A DNA stretch of 11,085 nt from Alphaproteobacteria bacterium (GCA_022822575.1 JAJEBJ010000042.1:1-11085), one strand, 5' to 3'; shown: positions 1 to 7,132, counted from the stretch's first letter. Notes: generated by a model from the letters alone, not told the origin. Numbers and translations: made by a program.

Positions 1-771
1 GCCGAGGCCTTCCACCTGCGTCACTTCGCGCAGTTCCTGCCCCATCACGACGTCGCACTGCGGAGCATCACCGGCGACTATGGCGGATTTGCCATTGCCG
101 GACCCAACGCCCGGACACTCCTCGGGAAACTCACGCAAGACGATGTCTCGAACGCCGCATTCCCGTTCCTGGCGGCGCGCCACATGGAGGTCGCCGGCAT
201 GCCGGCCTTCGTCATGCGCATCGCCTTCACGGGCGATCTCGGGTACGAGATCCATGTGGGGCGGGACAACCTCAAGGCACTTTACTGCGCCCTGACGGCG
301 GCAGGCACGGATGTCGACCTCGTCGCCTGCGGGGCCAGGGCCCTCGATTCCCTGCGGCTCGAGAAGGGCTACGGGCGCTGGGGAGCGGAGTTCACCGCAG
401 ACACGACGCCCTTCGAAGCGGGACTGGGGCGCTTCGTCGCCATGGACAAGGGTGACTTCATCGGCCGTGATGCGCTTCTCAAGGCCCACAACCAGGGGCC
501 CCGCTACCGGCTTTGCACCCTCCTCGTCGATGCCGATGATGCCGACGCCTGGGGAAACGAACCGGTCCTGATGAACGGCGGGGTGGTGGGGACGGTGTCC
601 TCGGGCGGCTTTGGTCACCATGTGGGGCACTCGATCGCGCTGGCCTACCTCGATCCTGGAATCGACCTTGTGTCCTCCTCGCTTCACGTCGAGATTCTCG
701 GGGAACCCAGACGGGCGCGCCTTGCCCCGGAAGCGCCGTTCGACCCCGACAACACGCGCCTTCTTGGCTGA
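1..771 (+). CDS. GcvT-type folate-binding domain, C-terminal part of a dimethylglycine/sarcosine dehydrogenase-like enzyme (5' partial)
   Basis: The frame is open from base 1 to the TGA at 769-771, giving 256 residues with the N-terminus outside the window. Seen: GDYGGFAIAGPNAR (residues 25-38), TGDLGYEIHV (77-86), LRLEKGYGRWGAEF (about 119-131) and TPFEAGLGRFVAMDKGDFIGR (about 136-156, quoted in pieces: TPFEAGLGRF, DKGDFIGR). These are the hallmark blocks of the aminomethyltransferase (GcvT) fold as found in the C-terminal half of dimethylglycine and sarcosine dehydrogenases, where the domain binds tetrahydrofolate and captures the formaldehyde-level carbon released by the FAD domain. The family's usual partner, an N-terminal FAD oxidoreductase domain, would lie upstream, fused or separate; this cannot be decided here. 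A stand-alone glycine-cleavage T-protein is less likely because the LRLEKGYRxWG block is of the dehydrogenase type. Another FAD oxidase lies about 320 bases downstream, consistent with an amine-demethylation locus. Confidence 0.85.
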   Translation, partial: AEAFHLRHFAQFLPHHDVALRSITGDYGGFAIAGPNARTLLGKLTQDDVSNAAFPFLAARHMEVAGMPAFVMRIAFTGDLGYEIHVGRDNLKALYCALTAAGTDVDLVACGARALDSLRLEKGYGRWGAEFTADTTPFEAGLGRFVAMDKGDFIGRDALLKAHNQGPRYRLCTLLVDADDADAWGNEPVLMNGGVVGTVSSGGFGHHVGHSIALAYLDPGIDLVSSSLHVEILGEPRRARLAPEAPFDPDNTRLLG

Positions 772-774
772 CCC

Positions 775-804
775 TTGGATCATCGGGAGACAGTGATCTA
801 GGAT
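775..804 (+). promoter_or_regulatory. possible sigma70-like promoter ahead of the SelW-like gene
   Basis: TTGGAT (775-780) is followed after 18 bases by TAGGAT (799-804), about 25 bases before the ATG at 830. The matches to TTGACA/TATAAT are only 3 of 6 and 4 of 6, so this is a weak candidate. The gene may equally be co-transcribed with the folate enzyme that ends at 771. Confidence 0.2.
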
Positions 805-829
805 GATGCCGTCGAAACGGGAATGACCC

Positions 830-1051
830 ATGAGCGAAGCGATCAGAATCGAATACTGCCGCTCCTGAAACTATGAGCCACGGGCGCTCCGTGCGAGGGA
901 TCAGCTCATCAGTGCAGGTGCAGGCGACGTCGAGATCTTTGGAGGACGAACCGGATCCTTCGAGATCACCAGGGGAGATGAGGTCCTGTTCTCGAAACTT
1001 GACCTCGGCCGCTTCCCCGAAGATGACGAGATTCCTGCTCTCGTGGCCTGA
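830..1051 (+). CDS. selW: SelW-like (Rdx family) selenoprotein with in-frame UGA read as selenocysteine
   Basis: Reading from ATG 830 through the TGA at 866-868 gives 73 residues ending at TGA 1049-1051. The N-terminus is MSEAIRIEYCRSUNYEPRA and later blocks are VEIFGGRTGSFEI and FSKLDLGRFPEDDEI. These match the Rdx thioredoxin-like family (SelW, SelT, SelH and bacterial SelW-like): first beta strand, CxxC or CxxU redox loop, the U-x-Y-x-P pattern, the GxFE strand and the GRFPE turn. The TGA sits exactly at the second redox-active cysteine (C10, U13), where known SelW proteins carry selenocysteine, and the frame stays open and family-like after it. A purine-rich ACGGGAA (816-822) serves as a weak ribosome site. 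The family is thought to act as a small thiol or selenol oxidoreductase in the cytoplasm; its partner is unknown. A nonsense-mutated CxxC copy is the alternative, less likely because the rest is intact. Confidence 0.85.
873..909 (+). promoter_or_regulatory. candidate bacterial SECIS hairpin downstream of the UGA
   Basis: Seen: a fully paired upper stem CACGG (879-883) with CCGTG (889-893), closing a five-base loop GCGCT (884-888). Directly below it ATGAGC (873-878) pairs with GCTCAT (904-909), leaving a ten-base bulge on the 3' side (894-903). The loop starts 15 bases after the UGA ends. Known bacterial SECIS elements lie within the coding sequence immediately after the UGA, with a small apical loop that has a G in one of its first two positions, and they bind SelB. 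This hairpin meets the loop rule and sits at the short end of the usual spacing. The fold was made by eye, without energy calculation. Confidence 0.5.
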
Positions 1052-1069
1052 AGCGGCCACGAGAGCAGG
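1034..1069 (+). terminator. strong hairpin over the SelW-like stop codon (terminator-like, no T tract)
   Basis: CCTGCTCTCGTGGCC (1034-1048) is perfectly complementary to GGCCACGAGAGCAGG (1055-1069), a 15-bp stem with the loop TGAAGC, whose first three bases are the stop codon of the SelW-like gene. No T-run follows (GTTGCCGGG), so it is not a classical intrinsic terminator. With the next gene starting at 1091 there is hardly room for a separate promoter, so partial termination, RNA stabilisation or translational coupling are all possible. Confidence 0.6.
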
Positions 1070-1090
1070 GTTGCCGGGACTTCCCGCTTC

Positions 1091-2401
1091 ATGATCGATC
1101 AGGCCGACCGGATACCGGAGTCGGCTGAAGTCGTTGTCATCGGTGGCGGAATCATCGGCGTTTCGACGGCCTATTTCCTGGCCAGGCGGAACATCCCGGT
1201 CGCCCTCTTCGAGAAGGGCCGGATTGCCGGCGAACAGTCGAGCCGCAACTGGGGTTTCGTGCGCCAGCAGGGACGGGCACCCGAGGAACTGCCGCTGATC
1301 GTCGAGTCCCTGAGAATCTGGCGGGGAATCGAAGCCGACATCGGCGATCACGTCGGGTTTCACCAGAACGGCGTTCTCTACACCGCCAGGAATGATGACG
1401 ACATTGCTGCCTTCGAGGCCTTTGTCGATCATGCCAAGGAGTTCCAGCTGGGCTCGAAGCTGCTGTCGCAGGCGGATCTGAACGCGCTCGTTCCCGACAT
1501 GAAGGGGCCGTTCAGGGCCGCGCTCCACACGCCGACGGACGGCCGCGCGGAACCGCGCCTTGCCGTCCCCGCACTGGCGCGGGCGACGGAACGCCTTGGC
1601 GGACGCATCGTCACCGGATGTGCGGTCCGGGGCCTCGATCTCAAGCGGGGCCGGGTCGCCGGCGTGGTGACGGAGCACGGCATCACGGCCACCTCAACCG
1701 TGGTGCTCGCCGGAGGCATCTGGTCATCGCTCTTCTGTGGCAATCACGATATCTCCCTGCCCCAGCTTCGCATCCAGAACAACGTGATGAGGACCACACC
1801 GGCTCCGTCCGTGTTCGAAGGGGCAATCTGGGCGGACAACCTTGCATTGAGACGACGCGAGGACGGCGGTTACACGGTGGCTCACGGCTACCAGGCCGAC
1901 TTCCACCTTGGTCCCGATGCCCTGCGCTGGATGAGCGACTTCATGCCCGCGTGGCGCCACGAGAAGAATGCGCTCAAGCTGCGCCTGTCGCGGCAAAGCC
2001 TGCGCGACATGGTGACCCGCAGACGATGGTCCCTCGACGACACGAGCCCCTTCGAGGCCACCCGCGTGATGAACCCGAAGCCCTACCGGAACGTGATCAT
2101 CGAGACCTTTTCAAACCTCTTGCAGACCTTTCCCGCCCTTTCCGACGTCGGGATCGAGGAGACCTGGGCCGGCCTGATCGACGTCACCCCCGACGCCATT
2201 CCCGTGATCTCGGCGGTGGACGGCATTCCCGGATTCCATCTGGCGACCGGATTCAGCGGTCACGGCTTCGGCATCGGTCCCGGAGCAGGCCGCGTGACGG
2301 CCGAACTCGTGACAGGCCAGACCCCCTCGGTGGACCTGACCCCCTTCCGTTTCCGCCGCTTCGCGGACGGCATGCCCAATCCCTTCGGTGGCGCCGGATA
2401 G
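1091..2401 (+). CDS. FAD-dependent amino-acid/amine oxidase, DAO (DadA-like) family
   Basis: 436 residues, the usual size for DadA-like enzymes. Residues 14-23 form the Rossmann strand and dinucleotide loop VVVIGGGIIG, followed by the ribose-binding acidic residue in LFEKG (E41) and a SSRNWGFVRQQGR segment (50-62) typical of one DAO subgroup. Near the C-terminus the second FAD-contacting block reads TPDAIPVIS and then GFHLATGFSGHGFGIGPGAG. Enzymes of this fold oxidise an amine or D-/secondary amino acid (sarcosine, N-methyl or D-amino acids) to an imine; the substrate cannot be read from the sequence. ATG 1091 is chosen because only about 13 residues precede the Rossmann strand. There is no good ribosome site: the nearest GAGCAGG is held in the preceding hairpin. 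It lies 39 bases after the SelW-like gene and downstream of a folate-domain enzyme, suggesting a shared demethylation role (inference). Confidence 0.88.
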   Translation: MIDQADRIPESAEVVVIGGGIIGVSTAYFLARRNIPVALFEKGRIAGEQSSRNWGFVRQQGRAPEELPLIVESLRIWRGIEADIGDHVGFHQNGVLYTARNDDDIAAFEAFVDHAKEFQLGSKLLSQADLNALVPDMKGPFRAALHTPTDGRAEPRLAVPALARATERLGGRIVTGCAVRGLDLKRGRVAGVVTEHGITATSTVVLAGGIWSSLFCGNHDISLPQLRIQNNVMRTTPAPSVFEGAIWADNLALRRREDGGYTVAHGYQADFHLGPDALRWMSDFMPAWRHEKNALKLRLSRQSLRDMVTRRRWSLDDTSPFEATRVMNPKPYRNVIIETFSNLLQTFPALSDVGIEETWAGLIDVTPDAIPVISAVDGIPGFHLATGFSGHGFGIGPGAGRVTAELVTGQTPSVDLTPFRFRRFADGMPNPFGGAG

Positions 2402-2739
2402 CAACCGCCGCAGTTCCCGGAGACGTCCATCTCCCGGTCTCGCCGCTTCTCGTGATGCAACGGCTGGCCCGTGGCCACACAGGCGGAGGTGACGTGCTCC
2501 CCTTCCGGAGCGAATGTCTCCGGGAGAGAGCGCGATCACAGCCTCTCTTCGCATCGTGTCCCGTCGGCCCCTTCAAGGCCGAAATCCAAAGCATTACACT
2601 CTCGTCACGAATGGACCGGCGTGGACATGTGTCGTGGAGAAGTCCGCGGCGGAGCAATCTTCTTTGAAGGTCATCCGGGCTGCTGTGGGGAGTGTTGGCT
2701 CCGCATCATCCTTCGAGTTGGCGGAACGAGGTGCAGGCG
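2402..2739. other. intergenic region without a supported gene
   Basis: These 338 bases show no reading frame with family-like content on either strand. Two short inverted repeats occur: CCGGAG/CTCCGG around a seven-base loop near 2508-2526, and TCGGCC/GGCCGA at 2564-2582. Either could end the transcript of the upstream oxidase, but neither has a T tract. A promoter for the TPR gene probably lies here; no convincing -35/-10 pair was found. Confidence 0.5.
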
Positions 2740-4422
2740 ATGGACTACGACTTCGATCTTGGCCCGTACTCCCGGCCGGTCACCGTGCGCAATCATCAGA
2801 GCCAGACCTGGTTCGACCGCGGCCTTGCGTGGCTCTACGGCTTCAATCATGAAGAGGCCGTCGCCTGCTTTCGCGAGGCGCAGCAGGCCGATCCGGACTG
2901 CGCGATGGCATTCTGGGGAGAGGCCTACGCCGCCGGTCCCTTCATCAATCTGCCATGGTGCTGGAAAAGCGAGTCCGAAGCGAAGAGCTCGCTCGACACC
3001 TGCTTTGCCGCCACCGCGGCGGCGATGGCAAGACGAGATGGCACGACCCCGGTCGAGCGGGCTCTCATCGAGGCCCTTCCCGCGCGCTACCAGAAGAACC
3101 ACGTCGTGCCGATAGAGGAATTCTCCCGCTGGGATGATGCCTTCGCCGACCGAATGCGCGACGTCCATCGCCGCCATCCTGATGACGCGGACGTCGCCGC
3201 CCTCTTCGCGGAGGCCCTGATCACCCGCACGCCCTGGAAACTCTGGGATCTCGACACCGGAGAACCGGCCAGCGGCGCCGACACCCTCGAAGCTCAGGCC
3301 GCGCTGGAAGCCGCCATGCGGAAACGCAGCGAGGACGGCGCGGCACCACATCCCGGGTTGCTGCACATGTACATCCACGTGGTGGAGATGTCGCGCACTC
3401 CCGAGCTTGGCGAAACCGCAGCTGACAGTCTGCACCACCTGTCACCCGACAATGGCCATCTCAATCACATGCCGTGCCACATCTACCTGCAGAGCGGTCG
3501 CTACGCAGACGCGGTCGCGGTGAGCCGCAAGGCCGTGCGGGCGGGCGCCAAGTATGCGCGCCGGGTGGGACCCTACAACTTCTACACGACCGCGCGCTGT
3601 CATGACCTCCACGCCATGATGAGCGCAGCGATGATGTTGGGGGACCGCAGCAGCGCCATGGATGCAGCGCGAGAGGTTTCCCGTATCGTTACGCCGGACC
3701 TGCTCCGCCAGGACAGTCCTCACCTGGTCGAAACCCTCGACGACTACTGTTCCTCAACGGTCCATGTGCCGGTGCGTTTCGGGCTGTGGCGCGACATCGT
3801 GAATCTTGCCATGCCCGCCCATCCGGAGCTCTACGTGGTGACAACCCTGATGCACCACTACGCGAAGGGAGTGGCTCACGCAGCACTCGGCAACTTCGAT
3901 GCGGCCCAGGGGGAACTGGACCGTCTGATTTCAGGGTGCAACGATCTCTCCGACACCCGTCTCTTCTTCAACGACACGGCGGTCAACATCATGGCGATCG
4001 CCCGGGACATGCTCTGCGGCGAACTGGCGTATCACCAGGGAGGCCACGAGACGGGTTTCGCCCACCTTCGGGAAGCCGTGCGTCGCAACGATCTGCTGGC
4101 CTACAGCGAACCCTGGCCCTGGATGCATCCGCCACGTCATGCCCTGGGCGCACTGTTGCTGGAATGCGGATGCGTGGAGGAAGCCAAAGCGGTTTACCGG
4201 CGTGATCTCGGACTCGACGATGAAGGCAGGCGCTGCCTTCAGAATCGCGGCAACGTGTGGGGATTGCACGGCTATCACGAGTGCCTGAAGCGCCTTGGCC
4301 GGGACACTGAGGCGGCCGAATTGGCGCCGCTCCTGGCGGCCGCTCTTGCCCGCAGTGACACTGCGATCGAGTCGTCATGCCATTGCCGCAAGCAGGTGTC
4401 GCAACCTCATGCCGGAGACTGA
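2740..4422 (+). CDS. tetratricopeptide-repeat protein, TTC38-like family
   Basis: 560 residues from ATG 2740, which has the ribosome site GAGG at 2728-2731; a GTG at 2692 would add 16 residues without family support. The N-terminus WFDRGLAWLYGFNHEEAVACF (24-44; key residues W24, G28, F35, N36, E38, A40) followed by DPDCAMAFWG (51-60) is a TPR motif. Central blocks include LHMYIHVVEMS (208-218) and GHLNHMPCHIYLQSGRYADAV (about 238-258), rich in conserved histidines. This arrangement is that of a widespread bacterial family related to eukaryotic TTC38; its function is not known. There is no signal peptide or membrane segment, so it is probably cytoplasmic. Many conserved His and Cys residues, including SCHCRK near the end, could bind a metal (inference). 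It stands alone, with gaps of more than 300 bases on both sides before the next intact gene. Confidence 0.8.
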   Translation: MDYDFDLGPYSRPVTVRNHQSQTWFDRGLAWLYGFNHEEAVACFREAQQADPDCAMAFWGEAYAAGPFINLPWCWKSESEAKSSLDTCFAATAAAMARRDGTTPVERALIEALPARYQKNHVVPIEEFSRWDDAFADRMRDVHRRHPDDADVAALFAEALITRTPWKLWDLDTGEPASGADTLEAQAALEAAMRKRSEDGAAPHPGLLHMYIHVVEMSRTPELGETAADSLHHLSPDNGHLNHMPCHIYLQSGRYADAVAVSRKAVRAGAKYARRVGPYNFYTTARCHDLHAMMSAAMMLGDRSSAMDAAREVSRIVTPDLLRQDSPHLVETLDDYCSSTVHVPVRFGLWRDIVNLAMPAHPELYVVTTLMHHYAKGVAHAALGNFDAAQGELDRLISGCNDLSDTRLFFNDTAVNIMAIARDMLCGELAYHQGGHETGFAHLREAVRRNDLLAYSEPWPWMHPPRHALGALLLECGCVEEAKAVYRRDLGLDDEGRRCLQNRGNVWGLHGYHECLKRLGRDTEAAELAPLLAAALARSDTAIESSCHCRKQVSQPHAGD

Positions 4423-4496
4423 GCGATGATGACGTGTTCCTTCCCGCCCGGTGCCGCGTTGCCGCTCTCCTGGCGGCTGCCATCACCCATGCGCCC

Positions 4497-4709
4497 GTGA
4501 ACAAGGCGATGTCACCCCCTTCGAGTGCGCACGACACCGCGATCGTCGATGACCTGGTTTCACGGGCGAGGAGGGCGCAGCGGCGTTTCGAGGCGCAAGC
4601 CTCCCGGGAGCGCTACGACAGGGCGGCCAAGGCTGCGGCCTGGGCGCTGTCGCGGCTTCGAATTCGGAGTGGGCGGCCTTGCGTTCCAGGGGGTGCGTAC
4701 CAAGGTTGA
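4497..4709 (+). pseudogene. N-terminal remnant of an acylating aldehyde dehydrogenase
   Basis: From GTG 4497 or ATG 4509 the frame encodes IVDDLVSRARRAQ, then RYDRAAKAAAWAL. These line up without gaps with LVDDLLARARAAQ and RYDRACQAAAWAL at the start of the dehydrogenase at 10234; about 20 of 37 aligned residues are identical, and several codons too. Homology ends at about 4656, after which the frame runs through unrelated residues to a stop at 4707-4709, so only the first tenth of a roughly 460-residue enzyme is present. In another frame, 4663-4710 could encode FEFGVGGLAFQGVRTKVE, which might be a piece of the lost C-terminus, but I cannot confirm this. The remaining bases 4423-4496 hold nothing I recognise. 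It is most simply a decayed duplicate of the downstream gene. Confidence 0.65.
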
Positions 4710-4732
4710 GGGAAGCGAAGGGGTGTCCAGCT

Positions 4733-6064
4733 GTGAACGACGCCAGCCCTGACAAGCCGGGATTCGACAGCTTCCTTCATTCCGTGGCCGATGCCGGGCT
4801 CGACTGGCTGCTGCGGCGAGTGGGTGCCGACGGACGGGGCATGGGCGGCAAACCGGACGACATGTGCCGCGAGCTGCTGTCTACACGGGGCGAGGCCTCG
4901 GGCACGGCGCTCGCGCGCCGTCTGCTCGACGTCTACGAGTCCATGGACCGCGGCGCGAGGAGAGGTTTCTTCCGCATACTGCGCGACAACTATCATGTCG
5001 ATCCCGACACAGTACTCGATCGCGCCCGCGACTACGTCCTGCGGCGTGACGACGAAACCTTCGCGCGTCTCGTCGCAACGGTGGAGCCGCCCCGTCAGGA
5101 GCTTTTCCGCCGTCTCAACATGGCGCCGGACGGTACCGGGGCGCTCGTGCGCATGCGCAGCGATCTGCTGGAGGAAGTCCGCGGGGATCCTTCGCTGAAA
5201 GCGGTGGAGTCCGACCTCCACCACCTTCTCGCTTCCTGGTTCAATCGCGGTTTTCTGACGCTTCGCCGCATCGACTGGCAGACACCCGCGGCAGTGCTTG
5301 AGACGCTCATTGAGAACGAATCGGTCCACGAGATGCGTGGCTGGGGCGATCTCAGGCGCCGGCTGGCCCGCGACAGGAGGTGCTTCGCGTTCGTCCACGG
5401 CGCTTTGCCGGACGATCCCCTGGTCTTCGTCGAGATAGCCCTGACGAGAGGGCTCGCAACGGACATCGATGCGATCATCGGTCCCGACCGGGAGGAAATC
5501 GACCCCGCGGATGCGGACACGGCGATCTTCTACTCTATCAACAACTGCCACGAGGGACTGAAGGGAATCTCCTTCGGCAACTTCCTGCTCAAACAGGTGG
5601 TGCTCGACATGGCGCGCGAGCTACCCGGGCTCGATACCTATGCGACGCTCTCGCCCGTACCGGGATTCCGCGGATGGCTGGAGAAGACCGGAGGAACCGC
5701 TGCCGGACTCATGACCGGTGACGAGCAGGTCTTGGTCAAGGCGCTCGACCGCGAAGGATGGCAGGACGATGCGGTCCTTGTGGGCGAACTCAGGCCCGTG
5801 CTGGAACGAATGATCGCGCACTATCTCATGAAGGCCAAACGCGGCAACGATCCCCTGGATGCCGTGGCGCGCTTCCACCTGCGCAATGGCGCGCGGCTCG
5901 AGCAGATCAATTGGCTCGGCGACCGCTCCGCCGAGCGCCTGCGCCAGTCGGCGGGCTTTCTCGTCAACTATGTCTACGATCCCCGGTCGATCGAGCGCAA
6001 CCACGAGGACTACGTGAAGAATCACCGCATCGTCGCGTCGCGCGCCGTCAGGCGCCTTCTATAG
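4733..6064 (+). CDS. malonyl-CoA decarboxylase
   Basis: 443 residues from GTG 4733, which has AAGGGG (4718-4723) at good spacing; an upstream TTG at 4679 would add 18 unrelated residues. The enzyme converts malonyl-CoA to acetyl-CoA and CO2 in the cytoplasm. Seen: a helical N-terminal part, then in the catalytic GNAT-like domain IFYSINNCHEGLKGISFGNF (about 265-284), TLSPVPGFRGWLEKTGG with Ser307, VARFHLRNGARLEQINW with His382, and the closing FLVNYVYDP. The Ser in the SP-x-PGF motif and the His in the FHLxNG motif are the catalytic pair known from the human enzyme. Its length fits bacterial members such as MatA of rhizobia. No malonyl-CoA synthetase is visible beside it. Its stop codon overlaps the convergent repressor gene in the palindrome CTATAG. 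Confidence 0.95.
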   Translation: MNDASPDKPGFDSFLHSVADAGLDWLLRRVGADGRGMGGKPDDMCRELLSTRGEASGTALARRLLDVYESMDRGARRGFFRILRDNYHVDPDTVLDRARDYVLRRDDETFARLVATVEPPRQELFRRLNMAPDGTGALVRMRSDLLEEVRGDPSLKAVESDLHHLLASWFNRGFLTLRRIDWQTPAAVLETLIENESVHEMRGWGDLRRRLARDRRCFAFVHGALPDDPLVFVEIALTRGLATDIDAIIGPDREEIDPADADTAIFYSINNCHEGLKGISFGNFLLKQVVLDMARELPGLDTYATLSPVPGFRGWLEKTGGTAAGLMTGDEQVLVKALDREGWQDDAVLVGELRPVLERMIAHYLMKAKRGNDPLDAVARFHLRNGARLEQINWLGDRSAERLRQSAGFLVNYVYDPRSIERNHEDYVKNHRIVASRAVRRLL

Positions 6065-7084
6065 AGCGGGCGGAGGAGCCGTGGAGGCGCGCGCCACGAG
6101 TTCGAGCGGGAGATTGCGCCGGACCAGCAGACGGCGCCTTTCCGAACGCACGAGTTCGAGCAGGACTTCCGCCCCTGCCTCGCCGATCTCGGCCGCTGGC
6201 AACCGCACGGTCGTGAGGGAAGGAGTCATCTCGGCGGAGCCACTGAAGTCTCCGATCCCGACCACGGAAATCTGGTCGGGAACCCCGACCGCAAGCGCGG
6301 TGGCGGCGAACACCGCACCCTGGGCAAGGACATCGTTGCCGGCCACGAGCCCCGTCGGGACGGCACCGCTGCCGATGAGGTCGACACAGGCGCGCTTGGC
6401 CGCCGCGACGCTGTAGACCGCCTCGATGCGCCAGCGACGGGGCACGTCGATCCCGCGTTCGCCCAACAGCGCCTCGGCTCCCTCGAGCCTCGACGCCGCG
6501 CGGTCGTTGCCCCGGGTCGGCGGAAACAGCAGACCGACCCGCCGGTGGCCGAGATCCGCGAGGTGCTGCGCGGCCAGATAACCCGCGTGGCGATTCTCCG
6601 GCCCCACGCAGGACATCCGCGATTCGCCGTCATGGTTCCATAACGCTACTGCAGGTACCTGGCGGGTCTCGATCAGGGCGAACGTGGCATCCTCATGGTC
6701 GAGGCCGATCATGGCGATTCCGTCGACCCGGTGCTCGAGAAAGGAGCGCAGCAGCTCCTTCTCCCTTTCGAGGTCGTAGCCGTGGGCCGCGAGCAGCAGG
6801 GTGAAGCCCCTGCGATTCAGGGCATCGGAAAACGCCTGGATCAACCGCGAGAAGATGGCGTTGTCGACGGTCGGAACGACGAGACCGATGGTGCCGCTTC
6901 TCTTGCCGTGGATGGACCGTGCCGCCCGGTTGCGGATGTAGCCGAGTTCGTCGACAGCCGCCGAGATTCTCGTCCGGGTGTCGGCTCTCACGAGCGAGGG
7001 ATGGTTGAAGGCGCGCGACACGGTGGCCGGCGAGACACCTGCCCGCCTTGCAACGTGAACGATGTCGACATGCCGCCCGGCCAT
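6059..7084 (-). CDS. LacI-family transcriptional repressor
   Basis: 341 residues from the ATG at 7084. This start puts the helix-turn-helix at the very N-terminus (VDIVHVARRAGVSPATVSRA, residues 6-25) as in all LacI members; starts at 7144 or 7132 would add about 20 unrelated residues and would overlap the candidate operator. The hinge region reads NRAARSIHGKRSGTIGLVVP (52-71); the usual minor-groove leucine of the hinge helix appears to be Ile58. The remainder is the periplasmic-binding-like sensor domain (for example VDGIAMIGLDHED and GLVAGNDVLAQG). The protein most likely controls the divergent transporter operon starting at 7208 and its own gene through the site at 7117-7132, with a ligand related to the imported compound (inference). 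It converges on the decarboxylase gene and overlaps its end by six bases. Confidence 0.92.
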   Translation of the reverse strand: MAGRHVDIVHVARRAGVSPATVSRAFNHPSLVRADTRTRISAAVDELGYIRNRAARSIHGKRSGTIGLVVPTVDNAIFSRLIQAFSDALNRRGFTLLLAAHGYDLEREKELLRSFLEHRVDGIAMIGLDHEDATFALIETRQVPAVALWNHDGESRMSCVGPENRHAGYLAAQHLADLGHRRVGLLFPPTRGNDRAASRLEGAEALLGERGIDVPRRWRIEAVYSVAAAKRACVDLIGSGAVPTGLVAGNDVLAQGAVFAATALAVGVPDQISVVGIGDFSGSAEMTPSLTTVRLPAAEIGEAGAEVLLELVRSERRRLLVRRNLPLELVARASTAPPPAL

Positions 7085-7116
7085 CACACCGACAGGAATA
7101 CACCGAGATTCCTTCG

Positions 7117-7132
7117 ATGAAAACGTTTGCAT
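7117..7132. promoter_or_regulatory. candidate LacI-type operator
   Basis: ATGAAAACGTTTGCAT is a 16-base palindrome with seven of eight symmetric pairs matching and a central CG, the typical shape of LacI-family operators (TGNAANCGNTTNCA type). It lies 33 bases upstream of the repressor start and 75 bases upstream of tctA, in the only divergent gap. A second inverted ATGAAAAC/GTTTTCAT pair spans 7117-7144. A possible -35 TTGCAT (7127-7132) for tctA overlaps it, which would fit repression; no clear -10 is visible. Confidence 0.6.

Noticed and set aside
873..1094. 73-codon frame starting inside the SelW-like gene
   Set aside because: It uses another frame, is Ser/Arg-rich and matches no family, while the selenoprotein frame shows clear Rdx motifs.
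479..1678. Open frame of 399 codons on the minus strand across three plus-strand genes
   Set aside because: It is opposite well-supported genes, is very rich in Arg, Pro and Gly, and has no recognisable domain; long antisense frames are common at this GC content.
1618..2667. 349-codon plus-strand frame overlapping the FAD oxidase
   Set aside because: It is a frame-shifted shadow of the oxidase with Arg-rich, low-information sequence and no domain.
2514..2852. 112-codon frame in the gap before the TPR gene
   Set aside because: No family resemblance, it overlaps the start of the well-supported TPR gene, and its composition changes along its length.
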